Source of the DNA: Anarhynchus alexandrinus
Lineage: Eukaryota > Chordata > Aves > Charadriiformes > Charadriidae
Reading direction: 5' to 3'
DNA: 64,000 nucleotides
NCBI GenBank assembly: GCA_008711295.1
Contig: VUYV01000080.1
Span: forward strand, 2,102,679 to 2,166,678
Every line of letters begins with the position of its first letter. The first letter of the stretch is position 1. The notes under the pieces are model-generated. The model had not been told where the DNA came from and searched no databases. It was given only the letters and a program-made list of their open reading frames with translations. Position numbers and translations under genes: made by a program. This document shows, one piece after another, positions 40,601 to 55,600 of this stretch.

Positions 40601-43600
40601 GTCAAGCCCATGGAGGGTTTGGGGGGTTGCCCAAGTTGCCACCATGCATGCAGCTGAGCTGCTTTCTTGGCCCCAAACCGAATCATCATGGTGGGGAGCA
40701 AGCAAGCAAGCAGCTTTACCAGGTCTCATTTGCTCTGTCAGCTTTGCCCTAGCTGCTGTGTGGTTGTGCTGACTGCTTGATGCAACTGGAAAGTGTCTGA
40801 CTACTCCACAAAGCCATCAGCTAGTCTGCAGAGTGTGACCCTTTGCCGGCCATGTGACACTCAGCTGTACACACTGTCCTCCAGGTGTCTGATGGCTCCG
40901 TAGTCCTGGTGTAAACTCACATGTGTAAGCATTTGCAGATGGAGTACATGGGTAAGGAGAAGAGCTGAAAGGACTTGTCTGCGAATGCGTCTTTGCAGTG
41001 TCGAGCCTGTCTCCTGCAGCAGGTATGGGACTGGTCTGATTTTTGGTTGCACATGCTATTCTCACGAGCTCTTGGTTGAAGCTGCCTAGCTGCATCATTC
41101 AGAGATCAGTATTCCCAGGGAACCCAGGTTGTGCTGGGTGTGGAGGGCTCGTACATGGCATCCTGGATTAGGTTTCTCAACAGCTTGGTTTGCCCTCCCC
41201 ACACGCCCTGCAGTGGGGAGAAGATGGAGTTCCTGTGAGAGAGGAGTGTGGCTGGATGTCCCAGAGCATTCTTCCAGAGACTCCTGTCTGAGATGAGGGA
41301 AATGGTTCAGCTGACTTGGATGACGCTGACCATGAGTGATGTGCTGTCTTTCGAGATAACAATGAGCTGAGTGCCTGTGTGTTAACAACCCTTGTATTAG
41401 GAAAACGCCATCTTGGAAAGAAACAGCATCGTCACCTTCAGCAGTGGGGCTGCTCCGTGAAGGAGTATTCCCACCAAGCCTCTCTCCTCCCCTGAGGACC
41501 ACGTGCTTTGCTGACTTTCCCTGACGACCTCCTCTCAGTTTACCAAGAATATGGTGACCTCTTAGAAAAGAGGATCTGGAGAGATTGGGAAGAGACAGAG
41601 AAATGCTGACTATTACATCCATGCTGTGAATGTAATGCTCTCTGAGTCAATACCAAAGAGAGCAACCCCTCTCTGTTTAATTAATCTGTGTAGTTCAGCT
41701 AAAGAGAAGTACCACTGTCCGTGAAGATATCTGTGGGGCTGCAGAATCCTCCATCCCAACGTCATCTTCCCAAAACCATTCAGAGTGATAAAGAGGCAGA
41801 TGTAGGGCAAAAGGACCTGTCTGCCCTGTTGTGGAGCAGCAATTGCAGGGAAGGAAGCTCTTGTGCCAAAGGTGACATGAAGAAGTGTCTGGCGGAAGAG
41901 AGGGAGTCCGGTTAGCTCCCTCCTTAGGGCATTCATCTGGAGCCAGGCTCCATGAGCTGTGACCTTGTCAGATCCTATCAGTGGCGCGAGGGTGGGCTGG
42001 TGCAGGCACTGGGTGGGAGCCCCCACGTGAAGGGGAGCCGGGTCTCCCTGTGCCAGCCTGCAGCGGCCCCATTGCTGCCTCCAAAACCACCTCGTACCGC
42101 TCTGCTTTCACTTCTTGCCTCACTTTTTCCTTTTTTTTTTTTTTTTAACATAATAATCGCAAATGTTTCGCAATTTCTTATTTCCCATTTTGCGCTGAGG
42201 AGAATGTGCGAGCTATTTAAATGTGATCATTAAGACTGAAACTTCTGCGAGTCTGGGTTTCCTGGTTATCCTCTGGTTACCCTGAGCTCTGTGGTTCCAT
42301 CTCCTCATTTCCATCTGAGATGGCACACAGTTCAGCAGTGCTGTAGAGCCGAATCCCAGGAAAAACACCTACGGAGAGCCTGTCTGCCATGCATCGCTTG
42401 GCACAGCATCCGGGGTCTCTTGGGTCCTGTCATTATAAACGCAATAATTAGCGTAACAACTGAACCAGTGGCGGGGCCTCTCGTAGATACAGCGATCAGC
42501 CTATTTGATGAGAAGGGGGGAAATTGAGGTTAGGACGAGGGCTGTGTATTAGTCCTGTTGATTCCTGCTACCTGCGTCTTGAGCCAATGATCAAGATTTG
42601 GCTGAATCACACTTTCTGGAAAGGCTTCTTATTTCTGGAGGATCCCCCGCCTTTTGCCGTTTCTTCAAGTGGTTACACAACCTTGTTTTAAAATAAATCC
42701 TGCTTCATTTCTCAAGTGTCTGGCAGCTCCATCCGTTTTTGGGTCCTACTTTTCTTCTGCTTCATGAGAGTTGTTTCATCCCAAATAACTTCTCTGTCTG
42801 CGAGAAATTATCCTCCGGCACCGGGTTGCTGACAAAGGTGAGGCAGCAGGTAGCAGAGCGGTGGCCTCGGCACTGCCGGCAGCGGCGTCCTCGCAGCAGG
42901 GGGTTAGTTAAGTTGAGTACGCGGGGACCAAGGTGACGTTTGCAGCCCATGCTGGGCCACATGCTGGGCCACACGCTGCTGTGATCCCCCCGCTATCAGC
43001 GTCTGGGCTAGATAGGGCAGCCCTGGCTCTGGCAAATCTACATAACGACGTTAACATTTTCACAAGTACTTTTGCATTACAAGGGATCTGACTGAATTTT
43101 TTAGATTTTCTCTGGAAGGCTTCTCTCACACCTCAAAGCATAAGTCAGCAGTAAACTTCCTTACTCCTGTTTATACATCCCAGACACGCATCGGCTTTTG
43201 TTGCAACCAAATGTCCTGGGAGTTCCTGTTCAGCAATTTGCAGTCCTCTTTGGGTCTGTGACTTTGCAGAAGACATTCCTCCGTTTGAAGTGCTCCTTGC
43301 ATTCCTTCTACCCTGAAGCTGACCTTTCAGTTTGGCTGTATTTTAATCCCATTTTGTTCAAACAAGAGGACTGTGGAATCCACACTGCTCTGATGGTCTC
43401 ATCCTTGTGGGTACTTAGTGATCTACCAGATGTTGGCATCTGCTAGTACTGTCAGCCCTACCTCTGATGGTAGGGCCTTGATGAGAATGCAAAATAGCAC
43501 TCTGCCTCTGCTGAGTTTTTTTAGAAACTCCCTCAATTAGTCCTGATTTTCCCCACTCGTAACAACTGTTTTGAGATCCCTTTGCTGCTGTTTGCTCCTC

Positions 43601-46600
43601 AAGGTCTGACTTTTATCAGAATGATGTGTTCTAGATGATCAATGCCATGAGAATCTGTTACTGTCATATTTATCTTTTTGCTTGGATGCAAAGGATGAAG
43701 AAGTCTATTTGACTAGACTTCTTTCCACATGTTGACTGGCCCCGGACAATGATTAAAGCTAGAGACTCTTTAAGGGAAAAGCTGAAGGCAAAAACTCTGT
43801 ATTTTCCCTGGGATTGTGAGACTAAACAACCCATGGTTACTTGGGATAATCCTGCTATCGCCCTCCTTTAGGCTCTGACCCTTCCAGTCTCTTGGAATTT
43901 CCTCATCATTTCCAGGCTTATCAAAAATGAAAATCAGCTGGTGAGAAACTTTATTGGACAGACCTCTGGGAACTTGTGGGGCTGTTGATTTTTAAAATGT
44001 TTTACATCCTTTCCATTTACTAATATACGGGAAAGCACTTCAGCATCTCAGTGTGATGCAAGAGGGGTGCTTTCCAGGGGTGCTTATTAAAAACTTCTGC
44101 ACGTCTCTGTTGTTACTCACAATGCTGCCATTCCCAACCAGTAGTTGGATGCTGCTACAAGCACACATCTTTTTCCCCAATGATTTTAGAAGAGAAGATA
44201 GTGAAACATGGACTCTACTGTCTTTACTGTTCCCCAACTTCTTACTTGCATGGGCTGTTTCCCCCCTTTTTGCTGCTTCCACTCTTATTTCAGATTAGCT
44301 GACAGTGCATCCCAGCTCAGAGGTGCTCCACTTGCTTTCTGTGTGGTGTTTGAGGGAAGGACACTGAGGACAATCAAACACCAGGAGAATGTCTCACGTG
44401 AAGAGTTTAAAAACCCCTGGGAATACTTTATTAGCAAAATGACAAATAGGGGGAGACATGGCAAAAGAGCAGAAAATAATGGATGAGACAGAGAAGGTGG
44501 ATTGGATTCCTCTGTTCCTCCACCTCTGCCTGCAAGAAAAAGGGATATTTTCTGCTTCACAGTGATGAGACTGATTGATTAGAAAGTGTACGTTTCCATA
44601 TAAAGTGTGAGTAGATGGTAGAACTCCACATGGCAGGGAATTATTGAAGTCAAGGATGTGGCAAGATGCAAAAAGGCATTGGACATAATCCCAAATTACG
44701 TGTAACAAACATTGGAGAAGAAATACTGTTTCAGGGCTCTCATCTGAGATTTTTACAAAATGTGTTGCATTGTGGCTGCTCAGAGGCAGGATGCTGGAGC
44801 TGGCGTCTCTGTGACAGACTGCTGGATCCTCGTGGCTTCCTGAGGCCCTGAGCTCTCCTCTCTGGACCTTGAATGCCACTCAGCCATCCATCAGCCCAGC
44901 TTCAACCTTGAAGCCATTGGCCGAATTTGAGAGAGGGAGGGAGCTACAAAGAATCTTCCTCACTATATATTTGGTGGCGAGAGGGAGAAGAGANGGCCAT
45001 TGGCCAAATTTGAGAGAGGGAGGGAGGGAGCTGCAAAGAATCTTCCTCACTATATATTTGGTGGCGAGTGGGAGAGGAGACCCAAAGCAATGTCTGAGTT
45101 GAGGGCAGGGCAGGAATAGCTCTTCACTTGCTCAGTTTGGAGCAGCTAGCCGATCAGTGAAAGCTGTGCTAGGGCCAGGCTAGGCTTTTGCACATACCAT
45201 GTTGCCTCCTTCCTTTCAGGGCTTCAGAGAAGATGTGGGAAAGCCAGCGTTGCCGTCATGTGTCAGGGATGTTCAGAGACAGGGAATACGCATCTGTTGA
45301 TCCGTGAGTAATGTGCTCTAGTGAATGACTTGTTTTAAATTCAAGTTTTAGGTGGGGAAGAACTTGTAGAGAAGGCATGGAATTGGTGCTGTCTTTTATG
45401 AACAGAGCTTTAGTATGCATTTTTGAGGCAGGTGAGAAGTTCCCTGGTGGTTGCAGACTCTATAGGATTGTTGCTTCACCTGAGGAGGCCAGTGACTCCA
45501 CTGCTTGTGGTGGAATTGCAGGGGGCAGCTCGTCTTAAACTGAGCCTGGAGAGAGCTTGCAGTGAAGTCTGGAAGGATGCACTCCTGTCTCCTCCCTGTG
45601 CACCTTGTGCTCATGGCAAAGGGTGGCCTTGAAGCGGGGGAAAACAGTTGGGGGTTTGCTCCTTCCGCTCTCACGGTGAAGAGCCGGTGTGGTTGCTGTA
45701 GTGGGTAGTTGCTTGTTTGAAAAGAGCAAGAATTGCCTTCAAGGACCAGGCATTCCCTGGGGGATATCTGAAGCTGGGAGATGTGCAGGAGAGTGGGGAG
45801 GAGAGGAGCTGTGTGTAGCAGCCAAACTGGGGGAGGAGAGAGGAACAGAACAGATGGGAGGGGGAGGCAGAAGAGGGGTGGGAAGCAGTGCACATACATC
45901 AGTGACCAGAAGTGACAAACTGCTCTTAGATTAGACAATATAAAAAAATGCACAAACCTTTTCCTGATACTGCAATTCTGCAGAGCTGCTGGCAGGCTGA
46001 GGGCTTTGCTCCTTAATTAGTAAGGAATGGGGCTGCTAATTGGTAGGACTAGCCTGAGTCACGGGCTCAGCCTGGGCTGCAGCTCTGGAGCCGTAGGACC
46101 CATGGCTGCAGCTTTGTGCTGGGTTCCGTGAGCTGTGGTGGCTTCCAGAGGCTGCCTGGGCCAAGTGGGCTACTGTGTGGGAGCCATGGGTCCTTCCTGG
46201 GTGAAATCCAGTCCCTTCTTGCTCTGCAACGTGTCATCCTTGTGCTTTGCAAGAAGTAGACTTCTGTTTCTGTCATCCCTGCTGCTGTTGCAGGTATTGT
46301 CCCTCTTGCCAGCTGCTCCATGTTGGCTGTTGCCAGCTCAGCTGTTCTTGCTTCTGTCTCTCTCTTTACCTGTGGCCTCCTGAGCTTCCCACTCCCTTCC
46401 AGCAGCTGGTCCAGGTTTTGCTTCTCAGATCTAACCCAGGGACTGGCTGTATGACTTCATTTCAGGCTGACATCAGAAAAACAGCAAGGTTGCATTCCTT
46501 CCCATAAGGGTCTAGGGTGTCAGGGACTCCCCCTCCCCACCAATCTTGTATCCATTAGCTAAGTGTCTTTATATGTGTCCTATCACTTATTCATGATCAT

Positions 46601-49600
46601 CTAGATCAATCTGTTGAAAAGTGCATTTATTGAAACCTGATCCTGACTTTGTCTGGATTGCAAGGGCCTTTCTAGCCCAATCTCCGCTGCGTGGTTTACA
46701 ACCACAAAGCCCGTTGAGGCTGGGAAGAAAGCTGGCTTAGCGCAATGCTGCTTCCGAGCCTAGGAGCATATGGATCCATCACCAGGAAAAGCACAAGGTT
46801 TGGATGCCTGATACCCATTGAATGGCTTCAGTGTGCTAGGACGACAAAGGTATGTATATACACAATAGTTACAGCTGGAAAAACTCAGAGCAATTTTTGA
46901 CTTGGACTCACAGTGCAGAGACATTTCTCACATTTTTGAGACACCCCGGCCCCTTGCAGAACGGCTGCAGCAGCGATGACGGATAGTTACCCAACCCAAG
47001 GCACTGCAAGAGCCTCTTCAGTATTGTGTTTGCAGGTTCATTTGGATCCTCACAACTATGTTCACTCACAAAAGAAAACATCACAAAAACCTCCCATAAT
47101 GGGAACAGGGTGGACAATTGTGTGCGTGTTTCATACCCTGGAAGGTGTCTTCCAACCAAGAGCACTTTTCTGCTCTGAGTAACTCCTGCAAAATTGATGC
47201 ACCCATCACGGTTGTAGACCCTGCCAAGCATGTTCCTTCTGGGAGTTGCGCAGGTTTGCGCACAAGGAGGAATGGGGCATGTGAGTGCTGTCAGAGGCAG
47301 CGCTGCTGTCTTCTCAAATCCTGTACAGCTGGGGCAGCTTGTTCTTGCTCGTATCTGGGAAGAAGCCATTTCCAGAAAAGAGGAGGTCCTGGGGAAACGG
47401 GAAGATTCAAGGGTAGTCCAAACTACACTAATAAGAGGAGAGCAGGATATGATGACCACAGGATACGGTACCGTTGCAGAGCAGTGGCTTGCTCGTGTCA
47501 GTCCCTGAATGTGTCTCCTGCTGGGCTGGCAGGTTGTGGAGAGGCAAAGGCAGTTACAGAGTTTTGTGTCTTGTCCTCTGGCACTCTCTTTGCCTTCAGT
47601 AGGTGGATAGCTGATGAGGAGGGTGCACCTGCTGATAGCTGCACACTCTGCTTTAATGCCTGGGTGCTTTGCTGCTTCTGCAGTCAGGGTTGTGCCCTGC
47701 TTGTCTGCCTCTATGCCCTTTCCCTGGGGTACCAGTGTGCAAGGTCTCCTTTATCCTTTCCCTGCCCACACGGCATGCCGTGTCCGCTTCGATGCGGATA
47801 CAGGCGTGTGAATGCAAGAGAGAACTCCTGGTATCAGTCACTCTTAAAAAAGGCAGAGAAGGCCAAAGAAATCTGTGGCTTCAATTGATTTCTGTTTATC
47901 ATGGATACCAGGAAATGTTATTTATTTCCAAGTCTAGGACCCCAAAGTGCCAGGTGTTGTGTGAACTGAGAAAAGTGACATCTTAGAGTTTACTGTCCAG
48001 AGCGGAAGAGAGCATGGTGTGAGAGTGAGGCACTACTGATGAAACGGTATTCTCGGTATGCAAGCAACTTTATTTTCTAAATTATAACCCTCTGTTATGG
48101 GATCAGTTTTCAGGATTGTGCTTTGCTATGCACTTTGTGGCAAGGCCGGTTCATGGCCAGATTATCGGTGAGGCCATAGGAATGAGGATGCTGGTCTCCC
48201 AGAGTTCGTTTAACATTCGAGTGACCTACCCTTGATAGAGGAACTCTGGTACTTTACTACTTCATTCTTTCTTTCAGTACCTGCTGTTGTTGCTCCACTT
48301 AAAACAAAACAACCCCCTAATAAACTCCCAGTTAAAAGAAGAATTGGAAGGGGATGAGCTATTTTCATTATCTAAGGGGCTGAAGTTAACTGTGTCATCC
48401 GTATTCAGCCAGCTTTATTCAGTGGAAAGCAGTTACACAAAATCATTACTCTGCTGTTCCTTAGCTGTCTTTTAAGGTGTTCTTTTCAAATCCGTGATTG
48501 CTTGTTGCTTCATTTTGTTAAACTCTTTTTGTCTCCGGACATGGGTGAGACCTTCTATATCCCAGTTTGAAAACTGAAGGGTTTTCCCATCGTCTGTGGT
48601 GCCAGCGGGAGCTGGGACCCACCAGAGCTGGCAGGTCACTGCTCTGCGGTGCTGGGCCATGCTCTGCTTTGCTGCCCTTGCTTCTCCCGTGGAAGTTCAG
48701 CCTTGCTGCCTGGCAGCTCTTGGAGGTTTTCTGCTCAATTTAATCCTTTCAACTGATCAATGAAATGTGTGGTATTGGGGGAGAGGGGAGCGATGGGAGG
48801 GCAGCTTCTTTGGTGTCACCATCTGCTTCTGTATTTAGCCAAGGCTCCTTGGGGAATTTCATGTTTAGAAAAAAGGGCTGATGGAAGGAGATGCACTAAA
48901 ACAAACCTCGGCCTTTCAGGAAACGGGGGCTATGTTGGGCAGAAGTTACAATAATTATTTGCTCTGTGGTTCCTATTCTGGCTGTCTCAGCATGATGTTC
49001 CTTTTGGAAACAACATAAATGGGTGCAGTTATTCTACTGGGCAGAGGCAGTTGCTGTTGTAAAAACAGCTACAACATCAAAGTAAACTGAAGTAAGTAGT
49101 TCTGGGCAGCTGAAATGCCACAGTGCCTGGGAGTTTCACCGTGTTGCCTTCTACTCCTTTAGCAGCACACAGCAGAATCTGCCGTAAGCCTGTAGGAAAT
49201 GGTGCAATATTGTACAAAAGAATTTGGTCTCCTTTTGGGAGTGTTTGTTACTACTTTTGCACGTGGACTTCTGCTGAGAAAGGGGTCTGGGTCAGTCTGG
49301 ACTTTTGGATAATTTCTAGTAGTTGAAGATACTAGAGGGATCTCACTGCCCATCTCCCCTCTTTTTCCCTCTATATGGTACCTATTAAATAACAGTGTTC
49401 GTGCCCAGGGAGTGTCTCTTGTGTGTCAGATTATTGACTGCCTCTATCTTCAAACTAATTTTCAAGCTCAGGGAGTGGAAAGTGTGTGTAACCCTGACCC
49501 CTGGTCCGCAGGGACAGACCATGTAGGGTTCTGTGAGTGTGGCACACTCCTAATGCTGAGGGGTGTGCGCGTTTCTGTGCGTGCCGCGGCATCGGGGTGC

Positions 49601-52600
49601 AGTGTGTGGGGGAGGGTGCAGCCTTGGCTCCTGATTAAACTGCTCTTCCCTGCAGGCTCTCATCTGTGTGCTCCTGGGTTACTGCTGTCTGAAGGCGTTG
49701 CAATACACTTGGGAATGAGCGTTCATGATAAATGTATTAGAAAAGGTTTTCTTTCATCCTACTGTTGGGAACTCCAGACACAACTTTGCTGTTTTCTGAC
49801 TCTTTGTTCTTGATGCCGCGATGGTAGTAGGAGCCTTTGGTGAAAATTGCATAAAAATCTACTAACGCATGTTGCTGTTCATACGTTTGTGCGGAACAGT
49901 CAACATGTGATTTGGGAAACGGCTGATTTCTCAACAGCAATGTCTTGCCCAGATGCCTCAGGACACTTTGTCTCAAGCATCAAGATTTTCAGAAAATGTA
50001 AGAGCATGTCATGAAGGCCTCTATATAGTTCCTCAAAATCTGTATTCAATGCGTTGCTTACTGGCTCTCTGGGATCTTGAAACTCGAATCTGCAAAGTAA
50101 GAAAGCATTGCTTTCTGTTGCTCGCTGGCCATGGGGGTGATCTTCGCACACTATTCTTGGGTTAGGTACTGATCAGATGCACTGGTGCTTTTCATTCACT
50201 TGGTGAGGGCAAATTCATCTGCCTGTTGTGGAAACTCTAGAGCAGAACACAGCAGCAAAGCTAGAATTATGTAGGCCTTTTTTAATGTCATTAAAACCAG
50301 TCTCTTCATTCTGAGGACTGGAGCTTGGCCAGTAAACATATCTTCTACAATAAGGAAAATCCAGGGCACCAAAGTGTTTAAAGTGACCAAAGTAGTTTTA
50401 GAAAAAACCCACCTAAACTAAAATAAATCATTAAAAATAGAATTAGTGTTCCACATTCTGTATAATATAATATAGAAATACTATTGCATCTCTTCAAACA
50501 TAATAAGCCTATAAGCAAAGAGCTAACAGTGCTGACGGGTTTAAGAGGATAGGAAGGGCTTTCATAATCAATAACTTGGGGGCAGAAAACAAATTAAGAA
50601 GAAAGTAGGTCTATGAATCAATGAAAAGCAGGATGGCCTTAATGTTACTCAACAGTTGAGCACTTTGGCTTTTTCTCAATACTTATCTACGCAGAATTTA
50701 TGTGATTTCTATGGAAAGACATGGAACAGATTAGTTTGCAATAACTGAAATGCGGGTGTGACGTTATGCCTAATTCTGCGTAATTGTAGGTCACGCTCTC
50801 CCTGATTTGTTTTCGCGTTCCTGCTCTTTCCCTTGAACCAGGTCCCAAAGTTGGGCAGGGCAGAAGAGGCCAGGCCAGGAAACTGGTTTCCCCAGCACTT
50901 TTTTGGTAGGGGAGGTATGAGATCTGCTTGCCCTGCAGATCCTTGCATTTGTGTTACCAGAAGTCTGGTGCTCAGGGTTGACTTGGGAGACACTGAGGAA
51001 TTTAAGATGCTGTGGTGTGTGTGAAACTATATATACATCAGAGTGTATATGCATCAGTGTATATACACATCGGAGAAACATTCGAATCATGTCATTTACG
51101 CAAGGAAACTTTTGCAAGAGAGGAAAACAAAGCTCTGTGAAGTCTACTTAGCTGTAGCTGATGACTTCTGGAAGCATTTTGACTTACAATGATGTGTGGG
51201 TGTATGAAACTCTAAACATGCTTTATTTACATTTTCTATTATTATTATAGCATGACTTTTAATGACCAGCTATTCTAAGTTTGAAAATATTTAGACAGTC
51301 AAACCCACTATTGTGCGTGTTTTTGTATCTTTCCATGACTCTTCTTATAAAAACTGATGTTTCCTTACATTGGTTTCTGCATGAAGCTGATTAAAACTGC
51401 TTTTTCGTCCTATCATGTTATGTTAAAAAAGCCAAAACCAGTTTCCCTGAAAATGTAACTAGGACTTGCTTAAAAATTTTAAGCAGCTGTAGCTTGGAAG
51501 TCACCTCTGAATACTGCAGCTTCCCCCGGCTTTCCTTGGGTGTTTGCACCCCGTGTACAGATCTTGCAAGTTCCAGTTCTTTCTAACGGGAGGTCTTCTG
51601 GTTTTTGCAGGGTGCCAGGGTATGGCTGCGGGAGCAGGACCAGCTGCAGCCATGCACTGTTGGCTCATCTGCCGATGGAAACGTGCTCTTCACCTCAGAT
51701 TACGGCACGGTAAGTGAAGTTTGCGTGAGGCTGTAGCCTATGCCAAGTTGCAAGATGGACTTCTTGGTCTTCTACAACCTTCGTGTTAAAAGGAAATTTA
51801 TCAATTGAAATGCTGCAATTGTGTCTGAAAATGGACCCAGCTCTGTTATGAACCATGCCAAAGGTCTAAAGAAGGTTAAAAAGATAAGATTGTTCTATTT
51901 CTTCTGTTCATTTGTCTGCCTGCTTTACTTTGCTTGGTTTGTCTTGTGCCATCTTTGAAGGAGTTGCACTAGCAAAACCATTATATTGGCGAAATGCTCC
52001 TAGGAAGGAGGCAGCTCTACCAACTAAGCAGCCCTGTCTGCCAGGATGTGCTTCTTGCAAGCCATGCTGCTGCAAGGGCTGTTGGGCTCACCGCCGTCTG
52101 CTTCGGTGGGTTTTGCCATCAGCCCTTTGGGTCTGGGGCACGTGGAAGTGAGCTCCTCGTCTAAGTGCAGCAGCTACGCATAAGAGAGTTCAACAAGGCA
52201 GCTGAGCTCCTCTGAGAGCAGAGCTCGCTGCTGGCGGTAAGAATCAGGTCTTTTCCCTGCCTTATTTCCAGCCCTGTGTTCCTTGTGGTTCCCCGGTATG
52301 CCTGCTCCCGTGCTTGTGGAGTAATATTGGTAGGAAGGGACCTCTGGGGATCATCCAAGTCCTCAGTGAGTCAGCTCTGCTCTCTAACCCTAGGAAAACT
52401 ATTCACTGCCTTCACTGAGGTTCTTATTGAGTCAAACTAGTGCCTGGGCTGGGAGGAGGATGGGGAGATGGGCAGGACTGTGCCTTCCAGCAGTGAGCAA
52501 TTAGATCTGCTCAGCCGTTTTGATGAACGGTGCTCTGCAGGCAGCTTCTTTGTTACAGAAAATTGGACAGGTTTTTTTTTCAGCCTCTTACCTGGAAAAC

Positions 52601-55600
52601 AAAGGAGGGTGCAGGGGAAAAGGGGATTTAGGACTCCAGCTTGTGGAGAGTCAGTGGTAGGACTGTCGTATTTTTCAGTCTTGCTTTGAAAGGGCTAGAT
52701 TTCAAATCACCATTCCTCTTTAAAGAGCCCGATTTGTTTCTCAGAGACAGAAACTCACCTAGCAAACACAGATTTTTCCATCTGGTTACTGTAGCCTCTC
52801 AAATCCTTTCTTGAGGAGCTGCCTCGTGTTGGGAGCGCTGGATAGTCACTAACTCAGTTTAGGAGATCACAGAGGCATTCGTCACAGGTAATGCAGCAGC
52901 CTGAGAAGCTTCAGCCAATGGTGAATACTTCTGTGACTCCCAGACTTGCTCCTGTCTCTTTTGATATGGTTCTGTGGCCTTGGAAAATCCTCCCAATCCA
53001 CCTGGCACCTCTGAAAGGACACCAGAAATCCCACCATAGAGCCAGCTGAGTGGGTGCAACCGCTGCCAGCCTGTGTCCGTGCTAGGAAAAGCGCACAGGA
53101 TAATACCAGGTGGAGTCACAGGTCTAAAAAAAAGCTGGATTTGTTTTTTTTTCTCCATGAAAGAAGAAACATCATTGAAGTGCTTTCTTTATTCAGTGCC
53201 CTCCACAATAGCTGTCCTATCTGCTTCCCTTGCCTGCTGCATTCATTGCTTGGTAACTGTAGGCAGGACTGGCTGTCTTACCCCAGGCGAAAACTCAGAT
53301 GAAAACATCTTTGCTTTACTTTGAGATGGATGGGCCAGTTGCTCTCTCTGATTTTAGGATCCCTAAATCTAATGTCCTCATGTTTGCTGTGGCCCTACAT
53401 CCCTGCAGCTCTTGCAGCTCTGAGGTAAGGCAGCCAGTCATGCTTCAGAGCTTTTGCCATTTGTTTTTACTTCCTTAAAAACACCTCAAGCAACAAATCC
53501 ATCAGAGATGTGACTTCCTGGGAGGAAAGGAGGAGCCAACACTTAGGAAACGCAACATTGGAAACCACAGTCGAGACAGACCAGCTGAATGCTTTATGGA
53601 TAAACATAACTTAGATGCTGGGTGGGAGCTTTGCTCATGTGCTCAGGGTTGCACTAATGGATGGATTTGAGGTTGAGAAGGAATAATTTCTCCCCTGCTC
53701 AGCCTGGCTTGGTTGGCAATCCTCTTATTGGCTTGTCTGCCAGCCAGGTTTTGCTTTATTCCTGACCATTGCGGGGGCTTGGAGAGAGTCCTGGTCGTTT
53801 TGTTCTGACTGTGGGCTAAATCTGAGACAATCAGTTCATCACTGGGGAGAAAGTAGATCTCTTTGGCTGTGTTGTGAGCTGCCTGTGTGGTATTTGATGG
53901 CTTATTTGTAGTTAGACTGAAAGCTGATGGGTTTTCTTCTCAAATACTAAAGATCAGCTTATTAATACCTATAAGTTTCTGTTTAAGTATTACTTGTTGG
54001 AAAAGGGATGTTCCAGAGGCAGCTCTGCTGAGAGATCAGTTTGTCTGTGTTCTCACTCCCTTCAGGCAAAATGGGCCAGGAAAATCAGCAAGCTGCTGAA
54101 GCCAGACTGGCTCACCTTACCTGGAGCAGGATGATGGGGAGGATGTTCCTCCAATCTGCTCTTCTAGCATGTTGCTGGAGAAGTCCAGCAGCGGGGTAAC
54201 GAGAACCTCTTTACTGGGGTGACTGGAGGTGGGAAAGGGCCTGGCTGGCCTGGATCAGTGCAGCACCTTGCAAACTCTAAGGGTTGAAGGGTCATCGTGT
54301 GGGTCATGTTTGGGTCTTCCCTCAGAACTCCTCAGGGAAAGCCCCTTTGACACAGTCTAGGAAACAAAAGACCACCACATGTTTATCTCCAGGAACCTGG
54401 ATGGTCCTTGCAGACTGTTGGTGATACAGAGACTGGTAACTTGTCTCTACCCTGGAGGGCAGAGGACAGATTAAAAGCCAACCCTCTTCCAGCGCCAGAG
54501 AAGGCCTGAAACCTCTCTGGCGTGCAACAAGTGCCTTCCAGAGGCACAGAGACCTCACCTCCCAAATCTCAGTGGGGTTGGAGGCCCCAGCCTCTGCCTG
54601 AGGAAGGGTGAGCTGCTAGGGGTGACGTGATGGGCAACGGTATTTGGTGAACCTCCCCAGCCTCAGGGACAGACAGGTGACATCTTGGACTCAGCTAGGG
54701 TGTCAATGTGGCATCAGACCGCTCCTCCAGGGAGTATATTTCACCTATGCAGTGTTTCTGTCCAGAGGGTACCAGAGTCAACGCTCCCAATCCACCTTTG
54801 CTGCAGTCCTGCTGGAGTACCTGCTTAAGTCTTTGAGGATCTTGGACCAGATTTTATTTAGAGAGGGATGACTGAATAACCCCAATCAGGTGGCTCAAGA
54901 CAGGTTTAGCAAGTGATGATCTAATCCCTACTAATCATTTACTTGTGTATTTAGGGTCCCTATTGCTCTTCAGGGTCCCATTTTCTCTTGTGTTGTCTGC
55001 AAGAGCAAGCAAACAAGCTCTGACCCATCACACAGTTATTTTTCATGCACAGCAGCCTCTTGGTAAAGGTGCTGCCAACCACCTGGTATCTTTTGGGATA
55101 TTTGTCCACTCAGCTTTTCCCTAGATATTTTCTTCTTCTGGCCCAAATGGCTGCAAGTGCTGACAATGTGGTAAATCAGTAAGGGCCAGGCAGATGTAAG
55201 GAAAGATCACATCATACTGTTTTGGACTTGTCTTCTTCCAAAATTTGTCCAAGTCAGCAGAGAAGAGATAGCCAGGGTGGTTTGCTGTCTCATGGTTTGA
55301 AAGTGCTGTAGTGTTTTTTTTCTCCTGACAGAGTCCAGTTCATGTTGTGCATCTGCAGCTTGTACTCTCCCCTGAATTTAGTTCTCCCATTCTCCCTTCC
55401 TGCTCCCTCCGTTCTCTTGTGGAAGTGCCTGAGGCCTCTGCTCTGAAAAAGAGGGGAAAAAAAAAAATTGATGTGATTTTTTGGGGCCATGCTTGCAGAG
55501 TGGGAGTCCTGCTGCTGGCAGAGTCGTACCTCTCTGATACTCGGATGGAGAAGTGGTGCAGAGAAGACCAGAGAGGCCTGGAGAGAGCCTGTGTGCTGGA

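Noticed and set aside
42129..42147. T-run as a possible SINE tail
   Set aside because: No SINE body or flanking duplication is seen.
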